The notes: generated from the sequence alone by a model not told the origin. Positions 17,334 through 27,095 are shown, counted from the stretch's first letter. The stretch: 64,000 nucleotides of DNA from Flavobacteriaceae bacterium (GCA_031277535.1 JAITMD010000021.1:248001-312000), one strand, 5' to 3'. A program made the numbers and translations.

Positions 17334-18647
17334 TTATTTTACAGGAGTTCCGTATAAGTCAAATTCTGATGCATCATCTATATGAATAGTTGCAAACTCA
17401 CCTATTTTAAGGTAGTGTTGTGTTGCATCAATCAATACTTCATTATCAACATCCGGACTATCAAACTCTGTACGTCCAATAAAGTAGGTTCCTTCTTTTC
17501 TATCAATGATACAACGGAATGTTTTACCTATCTTTTCTTGGTTACAGTCAAGAGAGATTTGTGCTTGAATTTCCATAATTTCATTAGCACGTGCTTGTTT
17601 TACTTCTTCAGGAACATTGTCTTCTAATGTGTAAGCATGTGTGTTTTCCTCATGAGAGTAAGCAAAACAACCTAAACGTTCAAACTTCATTTCTTGTACC
17701 CAATCTTTTAAGATTTGGAAGTCCTCTTCTGTTTCTCCAGGGTATCCAACGATTAGAGTTGTACGGATAGCCATACCAGGAACAGCTTCTCTAAAGTCTT
17801 TTAATAACTTAGTCGTTTTAGCTTGTGTAGTACCACGACGCATTGACTTTAAGATATTGTCAGAGATGTGTTGTAAAGGAATGTCTAAATAATTACATAT
17901 TTTAGGTTCTCTCTTCATTAACTCTAATACATCCATAGGGAATCCTGTTGGAAATGCATAGTGAAGACGGATCCATTCAATACCTTCTACTTTAGCTAAG
18001 TTTTCTAATAACTCGGCTAAGTTTCTCTTTTTATATAAGTCTAATCCGTAGTACGTTAAATCTTGAGCAATTAAAATCAATTCTTTCACTCCGTTTTTAG
18101 CTAACCCTTCCGCTTCTTTTACTAATTTCTCAATAGGTTGAGATACGTGTGCTCCACGCATTAATGGAATAGCACAGAAACTACATGGACGGTCACATCC
18201 TTCAGCAATTTTAAGGTAAGCATAGTTTTTAGGAGTTGTTGTTAAACGTTCTCCTAATAATTCATGTTTATAGTCAGCTCCTAATGCTTTAAGTAATAAA
18301 GGTAAATCTGTAGTACCAAAATACTGATCTACATTAGGGATTTCAGCTTCTAAATCAGGTCTGTATCGCTCTGATAAACATCCAGTAACGAAGACTTTGT
18401 CAACAATACCTTCCTCTTTTTTCTCTACGTATTCTAAGATTGTGTTTACCGATTCCGCTTTCGCGTTATTAATAAAACCACAAGTGTTGATGACTACAAT
18501 ATTTGCTTCATCAGTTTCTGCTTCGTGAGTCACATCTTTTCCACTTGCTTTCAATTGTCCCATTAACACTTCACTGTCGTAAACGTTTTTTGAACAACCT
18601 AAAGTAATTACGTTGATTTTATTCTTTTTTAAAGTTTTGGTTCTCAT
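17334..18647 (-). CDS. rimO: Ribosomal protein S12 methylthiotransferase
   Basis: RimO adds a methylthio group to an Asp of ribosomal protein S12 by radical-SAM chemistry. The 437-aa product has the N-terminal cluster cysteines Cys18, Cys56 and Cys90, the radical-SAM motif EGCDRPCSFC with Cys151, Cys155 and Cys158, and a C-terminal TRAM-like domain. The ATG at 18647 is right: an in-frame TTG eight codons upstream (18671) lies inside the -7 box. The RimO rather than MiaB identity rests on the LGCSKNVYDSEVLMGQL start and PLMRGAHVSQP. Confidence 0.93.
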   Translation of the reverse strand: MRTKTLKKNKINVITLGCSKNVYDSEVLMGQLKASGKDVTHEAETDEANIVVINTCGFINNAKAESVNTILEYVEKKEEGIVDKVFVTGCLSERYRPDLEAEIPNVDQYFGTTDLPLLLKALGADYKHELLGERLTTTPKNYAYLKIAEGCDRPCSFCAIPLMRGAHVSQPIEKLVKEAEGLAKNGVKELILIAQDLTYYGLDLYKKRNLAELLENLAKVEGIEWIRLHYAFPTGFPMDVLELMKREPKICNYLDIPLQHISDNILKSMRRGTTQAKTTKLLKDFREAVPGMAIRTTLIVGYPGETEEDFQILKDWVQEMKFERLGCFAYSHEENTHAYTLEDNVPEEVKQARANEIMEIQAQISLDCNQEKIGKTFRCIIDRKEGTYFIGRTEFDSPDVDNEVLIDATQHYLKIGEFATIHIDDASEFDLYGTPVK

Positions 18648-18668
18648 TGATTTAAAAAAATTGGACTG

Positions 18669-18676
18669 CAAAATTA
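18669..18676 (-). promoter_or_regulatory. -7 box of rimO
   Basis: TAATTTTG on the minus strand matches TAnnTTTG and ends 21 nt before the ATG at 18647, ruling out the upstream TTG as start. Confidence 0.6.
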
Positions 18677-18790
18677 CATTTTTTTTAAGTACTTACCTTA
18701 TGCTTTAAGATAATTATTGTTTTCTTTTTCTTTTGACCTTCTTTTTTGTGGCTGTATTCTCATGCGAATATTAGAAAATGGTAAGAAATA

Positions 18791-18826
18791 AAAGAGTCCA
18801 ATTGAAGAAAACAATTGGACTCTTTT
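18791..18826 (-). terminator. Terminator of pssA
   Basis: A 14-bp perfect stem (AAAGAGTCCAATTG with its complement) with T residues on the minus-strand side. Confidence 0.85.
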
Positions 18827-18851
18827 GTATGTCGTAAACGAAGTTATTTAA

Positions 18852-19586
18852 TTAAGCTGTTTTTGTAGTCATATTCTTGATAACAGATAGTAGAATATAA
18901 GATAGGATAATGACTGGAATAGCTAAGTATTGTAAAATAATAATAAGTATAACAGATAATAACATAAATCCTATTTGTAATTTATAAGCTCCTAAATTAC
19001 TTGGTTTAATCTTTAGAGAAAATAGTGGTAATTCGGCATTCATTAAAAATGCACTTAATAATGCTACACCTACTAATAAATAAGGATTACTTAGTAAAGC
19101 TATAATTGCTTCTGAGTTTGTAGTACTTACAATTAAAGGTAAACTGATAATAAATAGCGCATTTCCTGGAGTTGGAAGTCCAATAAAAGATTCTGTTTGT
19201 CTTGTGTCTATATTGAACTTAGCTAATCGATAAGCCGCTCCTAAAGTGATGATAAAACCTAAGTATGGAACTACTCCCATATAGTATGTTTCGGGAGTTA
19301 AGTTGTATATCTCTTGGTTTTCTTGAATGTTTGCTAATTGTTTGTAAATAACTAACCCTGGTACAACACCACTTGTAACCATATCAGCTAAAGAATCTAA
19401 TTGTAGTCCTAATTCGCTTTTCACGTTTAGGATACGTGCAAGGAAACCATCCCAATAATCAAGAAATATACCCATGCAAACCCAAAAGAAAGTCATCTCA
19501 ATATTATCATCAAAAGCATAGATTAAAGCTATACATCCAGATAATAAATTAAGCAAAGTGATTGCGTTTGGAATATGTTTTTTCAT
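18852..19586 (-). CDS. pssA: CDP-diacylglycerol--serine O-phosphatidyltransferase
   Basis: The enzyme makes phosphatidylserine, precursor of phosphatidylethanolamine, in the inner membrane. The 244-aa product has several membrane helices and the CDP-alcohol phosphotransferase motif: Asp43, Asp46-Gly47, Ala50-Arg51, Gly60, Asp64 and Asp68 in the expected spacing. The start MKKHIPNAITLLNLLSGCIA is typical of Bacteroidota PssA. It has its own promoter and terminator. Confidence 0.93.
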   Translation of the reverse strand: MKKHIPNAITLLNLLSGCIALIYAFDDNIEMTFFWVCMGIFLDYWDGFLARILNVKSELGLQLDSLADMVTSGVVPGLVIYKQLANIQENQEIYNLTPETYYMGVVPYLGFIITLGAAYRLAKFNIDTRQTESFIGLPTPGNALFIISLPLIVSTTNSEAIIALLSNPYLLVGVALLSAFLMNAELPLFSLKIKPSNLGAYKLQIGFMLLSVILIIILQYLAIPVIILSYILLSVIKNMTTKTA

Positions 19587-19643
19587 AGTTCATTTTTAAA
19601 TACACCAATTTAGTTTGTTGTTTTTACTGGTGATGTTATAGTG

Positions 19644-19651
19644 CAAATGTA
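19644..19651 (-). promoter_or_regulatory. -7 box of pssA
   Basis: TACATTTG on the minus strand, 57 nt before the ATG at 19586, giving a leader of about 50 nt. Confidence 0.5.
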
Positions 19652-19735
19652 TTATAAAACTAACAAATAAATAAATATCCGTTAAGGTTTAGTTTTTAAT
19701 ATTTTTATTTAATCTTTGTAGTAAACAGAAGTACT

Positions 19736-20812
19736 TTGAGAAAGTTTTTACACCTTGTCATTTTTGCTCTTTTAACCACATCGGCCTATAGTCAGAAAGT
19801 GCGTAAGTATTCCAATGAATTTTTAAACATTGGAGTAGATGCTGCAGCTATGAGTATGGGAGGTAGTGTAGTGGCTAATGTTGATGATGTAAGTGCTGGG
19901 TATTGGAATCCTGCAGGATTAATGCGCAGTAATAAACAACAAATAGCATTGATGCATGCAAACTATTTTGCCAATATAGCAAAGTATGATTATGGGGCTT
20001 TTTCTATGCCAATAGATGAAAAAAGTGCTATCGGATTGTCTATTATTCGTTTTGGAGTAGACGATATTATGAATACAACGGAGTTAATAGATGCTAATGG
20101 GAATATCGATTATAATAGAATAAGTCTGTTTTCTGCAGCAGATTATGCTTTCATTCTTTCATATGCAAGAGCAACTCCTGTAGAAGGCTTAACTTATGGT
20201 GTAAATGCAAAAGTAATACGCCGCGTTATTGGAAAATTTGCTAATTCTTGGGGTTTTGGTTTCGATTTAGGTGTTCAATATCAGACTTCTTCTGGTTGGC
20301 AATTTGGAGCAATGGCTAAAGATATTACCACAACATATAATATGTGGAATATCAATAAAAAGGAGTTTGACAAAATTAGTAATGCACTACCTGATGCAAA
20401 TCAGGAGTTGCCTGAAACAACAGAAATCACATTACCTAAATTACATGTTGGAGCAGCTAAAAAGATAGGTATAAGTAATGACTTTTCGATGTTAACCACA
20501 ATGGGAGTTCAGGTAGAGTTTGCAGAAACAAAAGCATTAATTGCTACCAAAGGATTTAGCTTGTATCCTGTGGCAGGTGTTGAATTAGCGTATACAGATT
20601 TGGTTTATGTAAGAGGTGGTGTTGGAAACTTTCAAAAAAAGATGCAGATAGACGGGAATGAAAAGGTCGAGTTTCAACCTAATATTGGTGTAGGATTTCA
20701 ATATAAAGGAATACAAATTGATTATACTTTGACAGATATAGGGAATCAGAGCACTGCTTTGTATTCTAATATTTTTGCATTAAAAATTGACTTAGGAATA
20801 TTCAGTAAATAA
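19736..20812 (+). CDS. PorV/PorQ-family outer-membrane protein
   Basis: The 358-aa protein has a signal peptide (cleavage near SAYSQ), then NEFLNIGVDAAAMSMGGSVV and SAGYWNPAGLM, hallmarks of the PorV/PorQ (UPF0164, FadL-like barrel) family linked to type IX secretion. PorV proper lies in sorting-platform loci and this copy does not, so it is probably a paralogue of unknown role. The start is a TTG at 19736, the only one that gives a full signal peptide. A DUF4105 gene follows after 5 nt and is surely co-transcribed. Confidence 0.8.
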   Translation: MRKFLHLVIFALLTTSAYSQKVRKYSNEFLNIGVDAAAMSMGGSVVANVDDVSAGYWNPAGLMRSNKQQIALMHANYFANIAKYDYGAFSMPIDEKSAIGLSIIRFGVDDIMNTTELIDANGNIDYNRISLFSAADYAFILSYARATPVEGLTYGVNAKVIRRVIGKFANSWGFGFDLGVQYQTSSGWQFGAMAKDITTTYNMWNINKKEFDKISNALPDANQELPETTEITLPKLHVGAAKKIGISNDFSMLTTMGVQVEFAETKALIATKGFSLYPVAGVELAYTDLVYVRGGVGNFQKKMQIDGNEKVEFQPNIGVGFQYKGIQIDYTLTDIGNQSTALYSNIFALKIDLGIFSK

Positions 20813-20817
20813 AGAGT

Positions 20818-21945
20818 ATGAGAAAAATTTATGCTTTGTTGTTGTTTTGCTTAACAACAATTTTGAGTTACGGACAAATGAATGAGCGTACACTTTCTGA
20901 TCAGGCTATCGTTAGTGTTATTACTTGTGGTACAGGAGATCAATTGTACTCTTTGTTTGGACATACAGCTATTCGAATTTATGATCCGATAGAAAGAATA
21001 GATCGAGTGTACAATTATGGTATGTTTGATTTTAGAGCACCTAATTTTTATGGCAAATTTGTCAAAGGAGATTTGCTATATTTTGCAACTTATGATAGTT
21101 ATCGCGATTTTGTGATGAACTATATGTATGATGATAGGGCTGTCTATGAACAAGTATTAAATTTAACACAACAACAAAAACAAAAGGTGTTTGATGAGTT
21201 GTCTACTTCTTTATTAGAAGAAAATAAGTATTATGTGTATAAGTTTATAGATCAGAACTGTACAACAAAAGTAGTAGATATTTTAAATAAAGTAATACCT
21301 ACTCCTGTAAAGGTTGATGTAGAGGGGAATACCACAACTTATAGAACTATTTTGAATTCTTATTTAAAAAGTAGGTATTTCGAGATGTTAGGAATTAACT
21401 TGATCTTTGGTTCAAAAGTAAATAAGGAATCTAATCTATTGTTTTTACCTGATAAGTTTATGCTTGGATTAGCAGAAACAAAAATAAATAACCAACCCTT
21501 AGTATCAGAGACTATAGATGTTTTTGTACCTCAAAATAATAAACAAGGGATATGGTGGGATACTATGTGGTTTGCAAGTGTAATAGCTTTGTTTTTTGCA
21601 GTTGCAGTTGTAAATTCATTTGTAAGAAAAACCTTTTTATTTTTATTAGGGCTATTAGGTTTATTCTTTTTTGGAGTAGCGTTTTATTCATTGCATAGTG
21701 AGTTGCTGTGGAACAATAGTATATTGCTTTGTAGTCCATTGTTTTTACTATTACCGTTTGTGAAAAAGGAATATACTTGGAGAGGAAAATACAATTTAGC
21801 TGTAATAGTTAGTGTATTGGCATTTACAGTGGTAAATATAGTGTCGCAAAAGCTATTCGTTAGTTTACCATTAGTATTATTAACTTATTTTGCTGTTGCA
21901 TTAGAGTTTCAACTAATTAATATTGTTCGAGTGAAAAAAGAGTAA
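20818..21945 (+). CDS. DUF4105 membrane protein
   Basis: The 375-aa product has a signal peptide (1-19), a periplasmic DUF4105/Lnb-N-like domain (about 25-235; ITCGTGDQLYSLFGHTAIRI with Cys36-His50, and QNCTTKVVDILN with Cys142) and about four to five C-terminal membrane helices (about 246-370). The paired Cys/His pattern suggests a papain-like hydrolase fold, but activity is unproven. It is the second gene of a two-gene unit with the PorV-like protein. Confidence 0.78.
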   Translation: MRKIYALLLFCLTTILSYGQMNERTLSDQAIVSVITCGTGDQLYSLFGHTAIRIYDPIERIDRVYNYGMFDFRAPNFYGKFVKGDLLYFATYDSYRDFVMNYMYDDRAVYEQVLNLTQQQKQKVFDELSTSLLEENKYYVYKFIDQNCTTKVVDILNKVIPTPVKVDVEGNTTTYRTILNSYLKSRYFEMLGINLIFGSKVNKESNLLFLPDKFMLGLAETKINNQPLVSETIDVFVPQNNKQGIWWDTMWFASVIALFFAVAVVNSFVRKTFLFLLGLLGLFFFGVAFYSLHSELLWNNSILLCSPLFLLLPFVKKEYTWRGKYNLAVIVSVLAFTVVNIVSQKLFVSLPLVLLTYFAVALEFQLINIVRVKKE

Positions 21946-21990
21946 ACATTTGTTTACCTGTAAAATCATAGAATTTAGAATAAATAATAA

Positions 21991-22029
21991 AATGGATCAT
22001 CTTTTCTTAGTTAAGATGATCCATTTTTT
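21991..22029 (+). terminator. Terminator after DUF4105 gene
   Basis: Stem AATGGATCATCTT with AAGATGATCCATT followed by a T-run. Confidence 0.85.
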
Positions 22030-22334
22030 ATGAGTAAACGATTAAGAAGATGTATTGATGAATACTTAGTAGTTTTATTCATGTTCTACTATCATGTCAA
22101 GGGATTTTCACAATTAAAATCAAGATTATTCCCCTAAGGACTATACGTTTTACTTGTTTAATGGATTCAGTTTTACTTTTTGTGAGAGTAAAAATGGGAA
22201 ATAACTTGTTTGTTATCTTTGGGTCATCTTTTAAGACTGTTATAGTCAATAGAGAAGAAGAAAAGAACCTTATAACAATGGTAAATTATAGCTGTAAGAA
22301 ATCTAATTGTAGTTAAAGAAGTAGGTATTAATAA

Positions 22335-22362
22335 AAAAGGGATTGCAATAGCAATCCCTTTT
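22335..22362 (-). terminator. Terminator of DUF1573 gene
   Basis: A 12-bp perfect stem (AAAAGGGATTGC with its complement), loop AATA, with T residues on the minus strand; it could also work on the plus strand. Confidence 0.8.
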
Positions 22363-22384
22363 GAGTTTTTTTATTCTTTACTGA

Positions 22385-22774
22385 TTAGTTTGCGACAACT
22401 TCTCCTTTAATTCTTAAAGGCACAGTTCCGTTTTCGTAGTTTACTGCATTTGATTCTACAGTAATTGTTCTACTGATACGTCCAACACTCATATTGTACT
22501 TTACATCAATTTTACCTGTTTTACCTGGCATAATTGGTTCTTCTGGTTTAGAAGGTACAGTACATCCGCAAGTTGAACGAACGTTAGTGATAACTAATGG
22601 CTCATTTCCTGTGTTAGTAAAAATGAAAGTTCTAAGACCGTCATCTTTACCCTGCACTACAGTTCCGTAGTCGATTGTGTTATCCGCAGCTTTAAACTCA
22701 ATTTTTGGTCCTTTTTGAGCAAAAGAAATAGCACTTGTTAATAACAATGCCATTAGAGCTAAAAATTTTTTCAT
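22385..22774 (-). CDS. DUF1573 secreted protein
   Basis: The 129-aa protein has a signal peptide (1-20, cleavage near SFAQ) and one DUF1573 (Ig-like, HYDIN/ASPM-like) domain. Visible hallmarks are DYGTVVQGKDDGLRTFIFTN and NVRSTCGCTVPSKPEEPIMPG, with the CGC pair near residue 73. The start at 22774 puts the signal peptide first; a longer in-frame version exists but is unlikely. It probably acts in the periplasm; function is unknown. Confidence 0.88.
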   Translation of the reverse strand: MKKFLALMALLLTSAISFAQKGPKIEFKAADNTIDYGTVVQGKDDGLRTFIFTNTGNEPLVITNVRSTCGCTVPSKPEEPIMPGKTGKIDVKYNMSVGRISRTITVESNAVNYENGTVPLRIKGEVVAN

Positions 22775-22882
22775 TGTAAAATCTTTTTGTTGATGCGTAA
22801 AATTAAAAACTTTTGGAAAACTCACAAATAAATTTTACAGTAATCGAATGTTCGATTGTTTTATTATTTGGAGAGTAATCGT

Positions 22883-22890
22883 TATTTTTG
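22883..22890 (+). promoter_or_regulatory. Possible -7 box of valS
   Basis: TATTTTTG fits TAnnTTTG but lies 108 nt before the valS ATG, so it would give a long leader; support is weak. Confidence 0.25.
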
Positions 22891-22998
22891 TCTCTTGTAA
22901 AGATACAAAAAAAGTAATCGCTTGATTTGTTTTATAGCAGTATTAACAAAATAAGACTTTTAGAGTATTTGAAAATAATTAATTAAACATTGAAGTAA

Positions 22999-25632
22999 AT
23001 GACAATTCCTGCACAATTTGACGCAAAGCAAGTAGAGCAAAAATGGTATCAGTACTGGATGGAGAACAACTTCTTTCATTCTACACCTGACCACAGAGAG
23101 CCTTACACGATTGTAATTCCTCCACCGAACGTTACGGGAGTATTACACATGGGACATATGTTGAACAATACGATTCAAGATGTATTAATACGTCGTGCTC
23201 GTTTAAAAGGGCTTAACGCATGTTGGGTACCTGGAACGGATCACGCCTCTATCGCTACTGAAGCTAAAGTCGTCGCAAAATTGAGAGAGCAGGGTATCAA
23301 TAAAAACGATTTAACACGCGAAGAGTTCATGGCTCATGCTTGGGAATGGAAAGAAGAGTATGGTGGAGTAATCTTAGAGCAACTTAAAAAGTTAGGTTGT
23401 TCTTGTGATTGGGACCGTACGAAGTTCACTATGGATCCAGAGATGTCAGAACAGGTGATAAAAGTATTTGTTGACCTATATAACAAAGGATTAATCTACA
23501 GAGGATACCGTATGGTAAACTGGGATCCTGAAGCGAAGACTACTCTATCTGATGAGGAAGTAATCTATGAAGAGCGCCAAGGGAAACTGTACCACTTAAA
23601 GTATCAAATAGAAGGTTCTAATGACTACTTAGTTATCGCGACTACACGTCCGGAGACTATCTTAGGAGACTCGGCTATCTGTATTAACCCTAATGATGAG
23701 CGTTATACACACTTAAAAGGAAAGAATGCTATCGTACCGATCTGTAATCGTGTAGTGCCTATCATCTTTGATGAGTATGTAGATATGGAGTTCGGAACAG
23801 GATGTCTTAAAGTGACGCCTGCTCATGATGTGAATGATAAGGATTTAGGTGAGAGACATAACTTAGAGATTATAGATATCTTTAATGCTGATGCTACACT
23901 TAATGAATTAGGATTACACTATGCTGGTAAAGACCGTTTCGTAGTTCGTAAAGAGATAGAGACTGAACTACAATCTATAGGAGTTTTAGATAAAGTAGAG
24001 AACTATGTGAATAATGTAGGTACTTCTGAACGTACTAAAGCAGTTATAGAACCAAGACTTTCTGATCAATGGTTCCTTAAGATGGAAGCGTTAGCTAAAC
24101 CTGCTTTAAAGGCTGTAATGGAGACTGAAGAGGTGAAGTTATATCCAAGTAGATATAATAATACCTACAAAAGTTGGTTAGAGAATATTCGCGATTGGAA
24201 TATCTCTCGTCAGTTATGGTGGGGGCAACAGATACCTGCATTCTATTACGGTGCTGGTAAAGAGGATTTCGTAGTAGCTGAAACTATTGAGGCAGCTATC
24301 GAGTTAGCAAAGGTTAAGTCTGGTAATGCTGCTTTAACTATAGCTGATCTTAAACAAGATGAAGATGCTTTAGATACATGGTTCTCTTCTTGGTTATGGC
24401 CGATGTCTGTATTCAATGGAATATCTCAACCAGATAATAAAGAGTATAACTACTACTATCCAACGAATGACTTAGTGACTGGTCCAGATATTATCTTCTT
24501 CTGGGTAGCGCGTATGATCATGGCTGGATATGAATATACAGGTAAGAAACCGTTTACGAATGTTTACTTCACAGGTATTGTAAGAGATAAACAACGTCGT
24601 AAGATGTCTAAATCATTAGGAAACTCTCCTGATGCATTAGGATTAATCGACAAGTTCGGTGCTGATGGTGTACGTGTAGGATTGTTATTATCTGCGTCTG
24701 CTGGTAATGATATTATGTTTGATGAAGAGTTATGTGCTCAAGGTAAAGCATTCACTAATAAAGTGTGGAACGCATTCCGTCTAATCAAAGGATGGGAAGT
24801 ATCAGAAATATTAGCACAACCTGAGTCTGCTAAAGTATCATTAGCATGGTATGAAGCTAAGATGCAAAGTGCATTAGTAGAGATAGAAGATCACTTCTCT
24901 AAATACAGAATCTCGGATGCGTTAATGACTATCTATAAATTAGTATGGGATGACTTCTGCTCTTGGTTCTTAGAAATGATTAAACCAGGATACCAACAAC
25001 CAATTGATAAAGTTACTTTTGATAAAACGATTGAATTATTAGAAGCTAACCTGAAGTTGTTACATCCATTTATGCCATTCTTATCAGAAGAGATTTGGCA
25101 ACATATTAATGAGCGTACAGCAGCAGATGCATTAGTAGTATCTTCTTGGCCAGAGATGAAGCCATTCGATGAGAACTTAATTAAAGAGTTTGAGTTCGCA
25201 ACTGAGGTTATCGCTGGTATCCGTACAATCAGAAAAGACAAAAACATTTCGTTTAAAGAAACGATTGATTTAAAAGTAATCAACAATGAGAAAACTTCTT
25301 CTTACTTTGACAGTATCATCTCTAAGTTAGGTAATATCGTATCTATAGAGTATGTAACTGAGCAAGTAAGTGGTGCGCTATCTTACCGTGTGAAATCTAA
25401 TGAGTACTTCATTCCTGTTACAGGAAGTGTAAACTTAGAAGAGGAAATCGCTAAGTTAGAAGAAGAGTTGAAATACTTAAAAGGATTCTTGAAATCTGTA
25501 CAAGGGAAACTATCTAACGAGAAATTCGTAGGTGGTGCTCCTGCTCAGGTTATTGAGAACGAAAGAAAGAAAGAAGCAGATGCTTTAGCTAAAATAGCGA
25601 CTATAGAACACAGCTTAGCTGGATTAAAATAG
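22999..25632 (+). CDS. valS: Valyl-tRNA synthetase
   Basis: The enzyme charges tRNA-Val. The 877-aa product is of normal size, with the class I HIGH motif as HMGH (50-53) in PPPNVTGVLHMGHMLNN, KMSKS at 535-539, an editing domain (about 190-340; IATTRPETILGDSAI) and a C-terminal coiled coil (about 810-877). Codon use has more C-ending codons (ATC, TAC) than neighbouring genes, which fits strong expression. It ends at a strong terminator. Confidence 0.97.
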   Translation: MTIPAQFDAKQVEQKWYQYWMENNFFHSTPDHREPYTIVIPPPNVTGVLHMGHMLNNTIQDVLIRRARLKGLNACWVPGTDHASIATEAKVVAKLREQGINKNDLTREEFMAHAWEWKEEYGGVILEQLKKLGCSCDWDRTKFTMDPEMSEQVIKVFVDLYNKGLIYRGYRMVNWDPEAKTTLSDEEVIYEERQGKLYHLKYQIEGSNDYLVIATTRPETILGDSAICINPNDERYTHLKGKNAIVPICNRVVPIIFDEYVDMEFGTGCLKVTPAHDVNDKDLGERHNLEIIDIFNADATLNELGLHYAGKDRFVVRKEIETELQSIGVLDKVENYVNNVGTSERTKAVIEPRLSDQWFLKMEALAKPALKAVMETEEVKLYPSRYNNTYKSWLENIRDWNISRQLWWGQQIPAFYYGAGKEDFVVAETIEAAIELAKVKSGNAALTIADLKQDEDALDTWFSSWLWPMSVFNGISQPDNKEYNYYYPTNDLVTGPDIIFFWVARMIMAGYEYTGKKPFTNVYFTGIVRDKQRRKMSKSLGNSPDALGLIDKFGADGVRVGLLLSASAGNDIMFDEELCAQGKAFTNKVWNAFRLIKGWEVSEILAQPESAKVSLAWYEAKMQSALVEIEDHFSKYRISDALMTIYKLVWDDFCSWFLEMIKPGYQQPIDKVTFDKTIELLEANLKLLHPFMPFLSEEIWQHINERTAADALVVSSWPEMKPFDENLIKEFEFATEVIAGIRTIRKDKNISFKETIDLKVINNEKTSSYFDSIISKLGNIVSIEYVTEQVSGALSYRVKSNEYFIPVTGSVNLEEEIAKLEEELKYLKGFLKSVQGKLSNEKFVGGAPAQVIENERKKEADALAKIATIEHSLAGLK

Positions 25633-25653
25633 TCAAGTAATCTCTTGTAATAT

Positions 25654-25693
25654 AATGCCTCTAATTAGCATCTGCTAATTGGAGGCATTTTTT
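25654..25693 (+). terminator. Terminator of valS
   Basis: Stem AATGCCTC-AATTAGCA with TGCTAATTGGAGGCATT, then a run of T. Confidence 0.88.
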
Positions 25694-25706
25694 TATCTTC
25701 GTATTT

Positions 25707-26342
25707 ATGAAAATCAATGTACACACACATCATCCTAAAGATCTGTCAGAAGGAATAGAGATCGTTAATCAGTACCCTGCTACTTTAGACAATAGTTTGC
25801 CTACTTATTCAGTAGGGATACATCCATGGTACATTAATGAAGATACAATAGAAGAGGAGTTAGTGCTATTAGAGCAACAATTACAGCAGGCTAATTGTAT
25901 CGCTTTAGGAGAGTGTGGTTTGGATAAGAAAACCAATATTTCGTTAAATCTTCAAGTAGAAGTATTTAAGAAGCAGTTACTACTTGCAGAAAAGTATAAA
26001 AAAGCAGTAATTTTGCACGTCGTTTCAGCATATCAAGAAGTTATAGCAATAAAGAGAGAATTGGATATCACAGTTCCTCTGATTATACATGGCTTTAATA
26101 AGAAGGAGCAAGTAGCAGAGAGTCTTTGGAAGAATGGTTTTTATTTGTCTTTTGGGAGACACCTTATTTATAATGAAGATTTGCAAGCTACATTTAGACA
26201 AGTTCCTAAAGAACAAGTATTTTTAGAGACAGATGATAGTAAAGAAGTGTCTATAGAGGAAGTATATGCTATAGCAAGTGCTTTAGATAGTCAAATAGAA
26301 GTGACAATAGAACAGAATTATAAAAAAGTATTTAATAAATAA
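25707..26342 (+). CDS. TatD-family metal-dependent hydrolase, short form
   Basis: This 211-aa protein is shorter than typical TatD nucleases (~255-265 aa) but keeps the metal-site residues: His6 and His8 (HTH), Glu69 (GECGLD), His104, His128 and Asp176/Asp177 (ETDD). TatD relatives act as 3'-5' DNA/RNA exonucleases; the substrate here is unknown. tcdA starts 33 nt downstream and may be co-transcribed. Confidence 0.85.
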   Translation: MKINVHTHHPKDLSEGIEIVNQYPATLDNSLPTYSVGIHPWYINEDTIEEELVLLEQQLQQANCIALGECGLDKKTNISLNLQVEVFKKQLLLAEKYKKAVILHVVSAYQEVIAIKRELDITVPLIIHGFNKKEQVAESLWKNGFYLSFGRHLIYNEDLQATFRQVPKEQVFLETDDSKEVSIEEVYAIASALDSQIEVTIEQNYKKVFNK

Positions 26343-26375
26343 CATCAGTTTTTTGACTGACAAAAAATAGAATAA

Positions 26376-27092
26376 ATGGCAATTTGGCAAGAAAGAGCAG
26401 AATTACTTTTTAAAGAAGAAGGATTGCAAAAATTAAAAGATGCAAAGGTATTAGTAGTAGGATTAGGTGGAGTAGGATCTTTTGCAGCTGAGTTTTTAGC
26501 AAGAGCAGGAGTAGGAAATATGACTATCGTGGATGGAGATACGGTGGACATAACGAATATCAATAGACAGTTGCCAGCGTTACACTCTACTATTGGAATG
26601 CCAAAGGTGAAGGTAGTAGGAGATAGACTGATGGACATTAACCCAGAGCTTAACTTAATACGTATAGAGGAGTTTATCTCTCCAGAGCGTGCACATGAGA
26701 TAGTGACAGAGGACTTTGATTATGTATTAGACTGTATCGATAGTATCACACCTAAGATTAATCTAATCTTAGCAGCTAAGCGCAAAAGAGTGAAAGTAAT
26801 CAGTGCGATGGGTGCAGGAGGTAAGATGATGGCTAATAAGATAGTTATTAAGGATATCAGTAAAACGGATGTATGTCCATTAGCTAAACAAATCAGAAAG
26901 CGCCTAAAGAAAGAAGGTATTTCTTCTGGAGTTAAGGCAGTATTCTCAACAGAGAAACCTGACGAGAGTAGCTTAAAGATGACTGATGGAACTAACTTTA
27001 AGAAGTCGTTCTTTGGAACGAATAGTTGGATGCCAGCATTGTTTGGATTAAACTCTGCGGAGCAAGTAGTGAGATATATATTATCTAAATAA
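26376..27092 (+). CDS. tcdA: tRNA threonylcarbamoyladenosine dehydratase
   Basis: TcdA (YgdL) makes the cyclic form of t6A37 in tRNAs by an ATP-dependent E1-like reaction. The 238-aa product has the nucleotide-binding GLGGVGSFAAEFLARAGVG (about 29-47), VDGDTVDITNINRQL, and LDCIDSITPK, and ends with the family's KAVFSTEKP region. ThiF or MoeB is less likely: there is no nearby thiamine or molybdopterin gene, and the GAGGKMMANKI block fits TcdA. Confidence 0.92.
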   Translation: MAIWQERAELLFKEEGLQKLKDAKVLVVGLGGVGSFAAEFLARAGVGNMTIVDGDTVDITNINRQLPALHSTIGMPKVKVVGDRLMDINPELNLIRIEEFISPERAHEIVTEDFDYVLDCIDSITPKINLILAAKRKRVKVISAMGAGGKMMANKIVIKDISKTDVCPLAKQIRKRLKKEGISSGVKAVFSTEKPDESSLKMTDGTNFKKSFFGTNSWMPALFGLNSAEQVVRYILSK

Positions 27093-27095
27093 TAC

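Larger units (their letters stand above)
21946..22384. other. Gap with two terminators and a possible small transcript
   Basis: After the DUF4105 stop comes a terminator (21991-22029). The centre has a perfect -7 box TATCTTTG at 22214-22221, a 12-codon frame at 22279 (MVNYSCKKSNCS) and then the hairpin at 22335-22362, which has T-runs on both sides. This could be a small RNA or a tiny gene; nothing else is seen. Confidence 0.3.

Noticed and set aside
26376..27092. tcdA as ThiF/MoeB
   Set aside because: No thiamine or molybdopterin genes are nearby and its motifs and C-terminal region fit TcdA.
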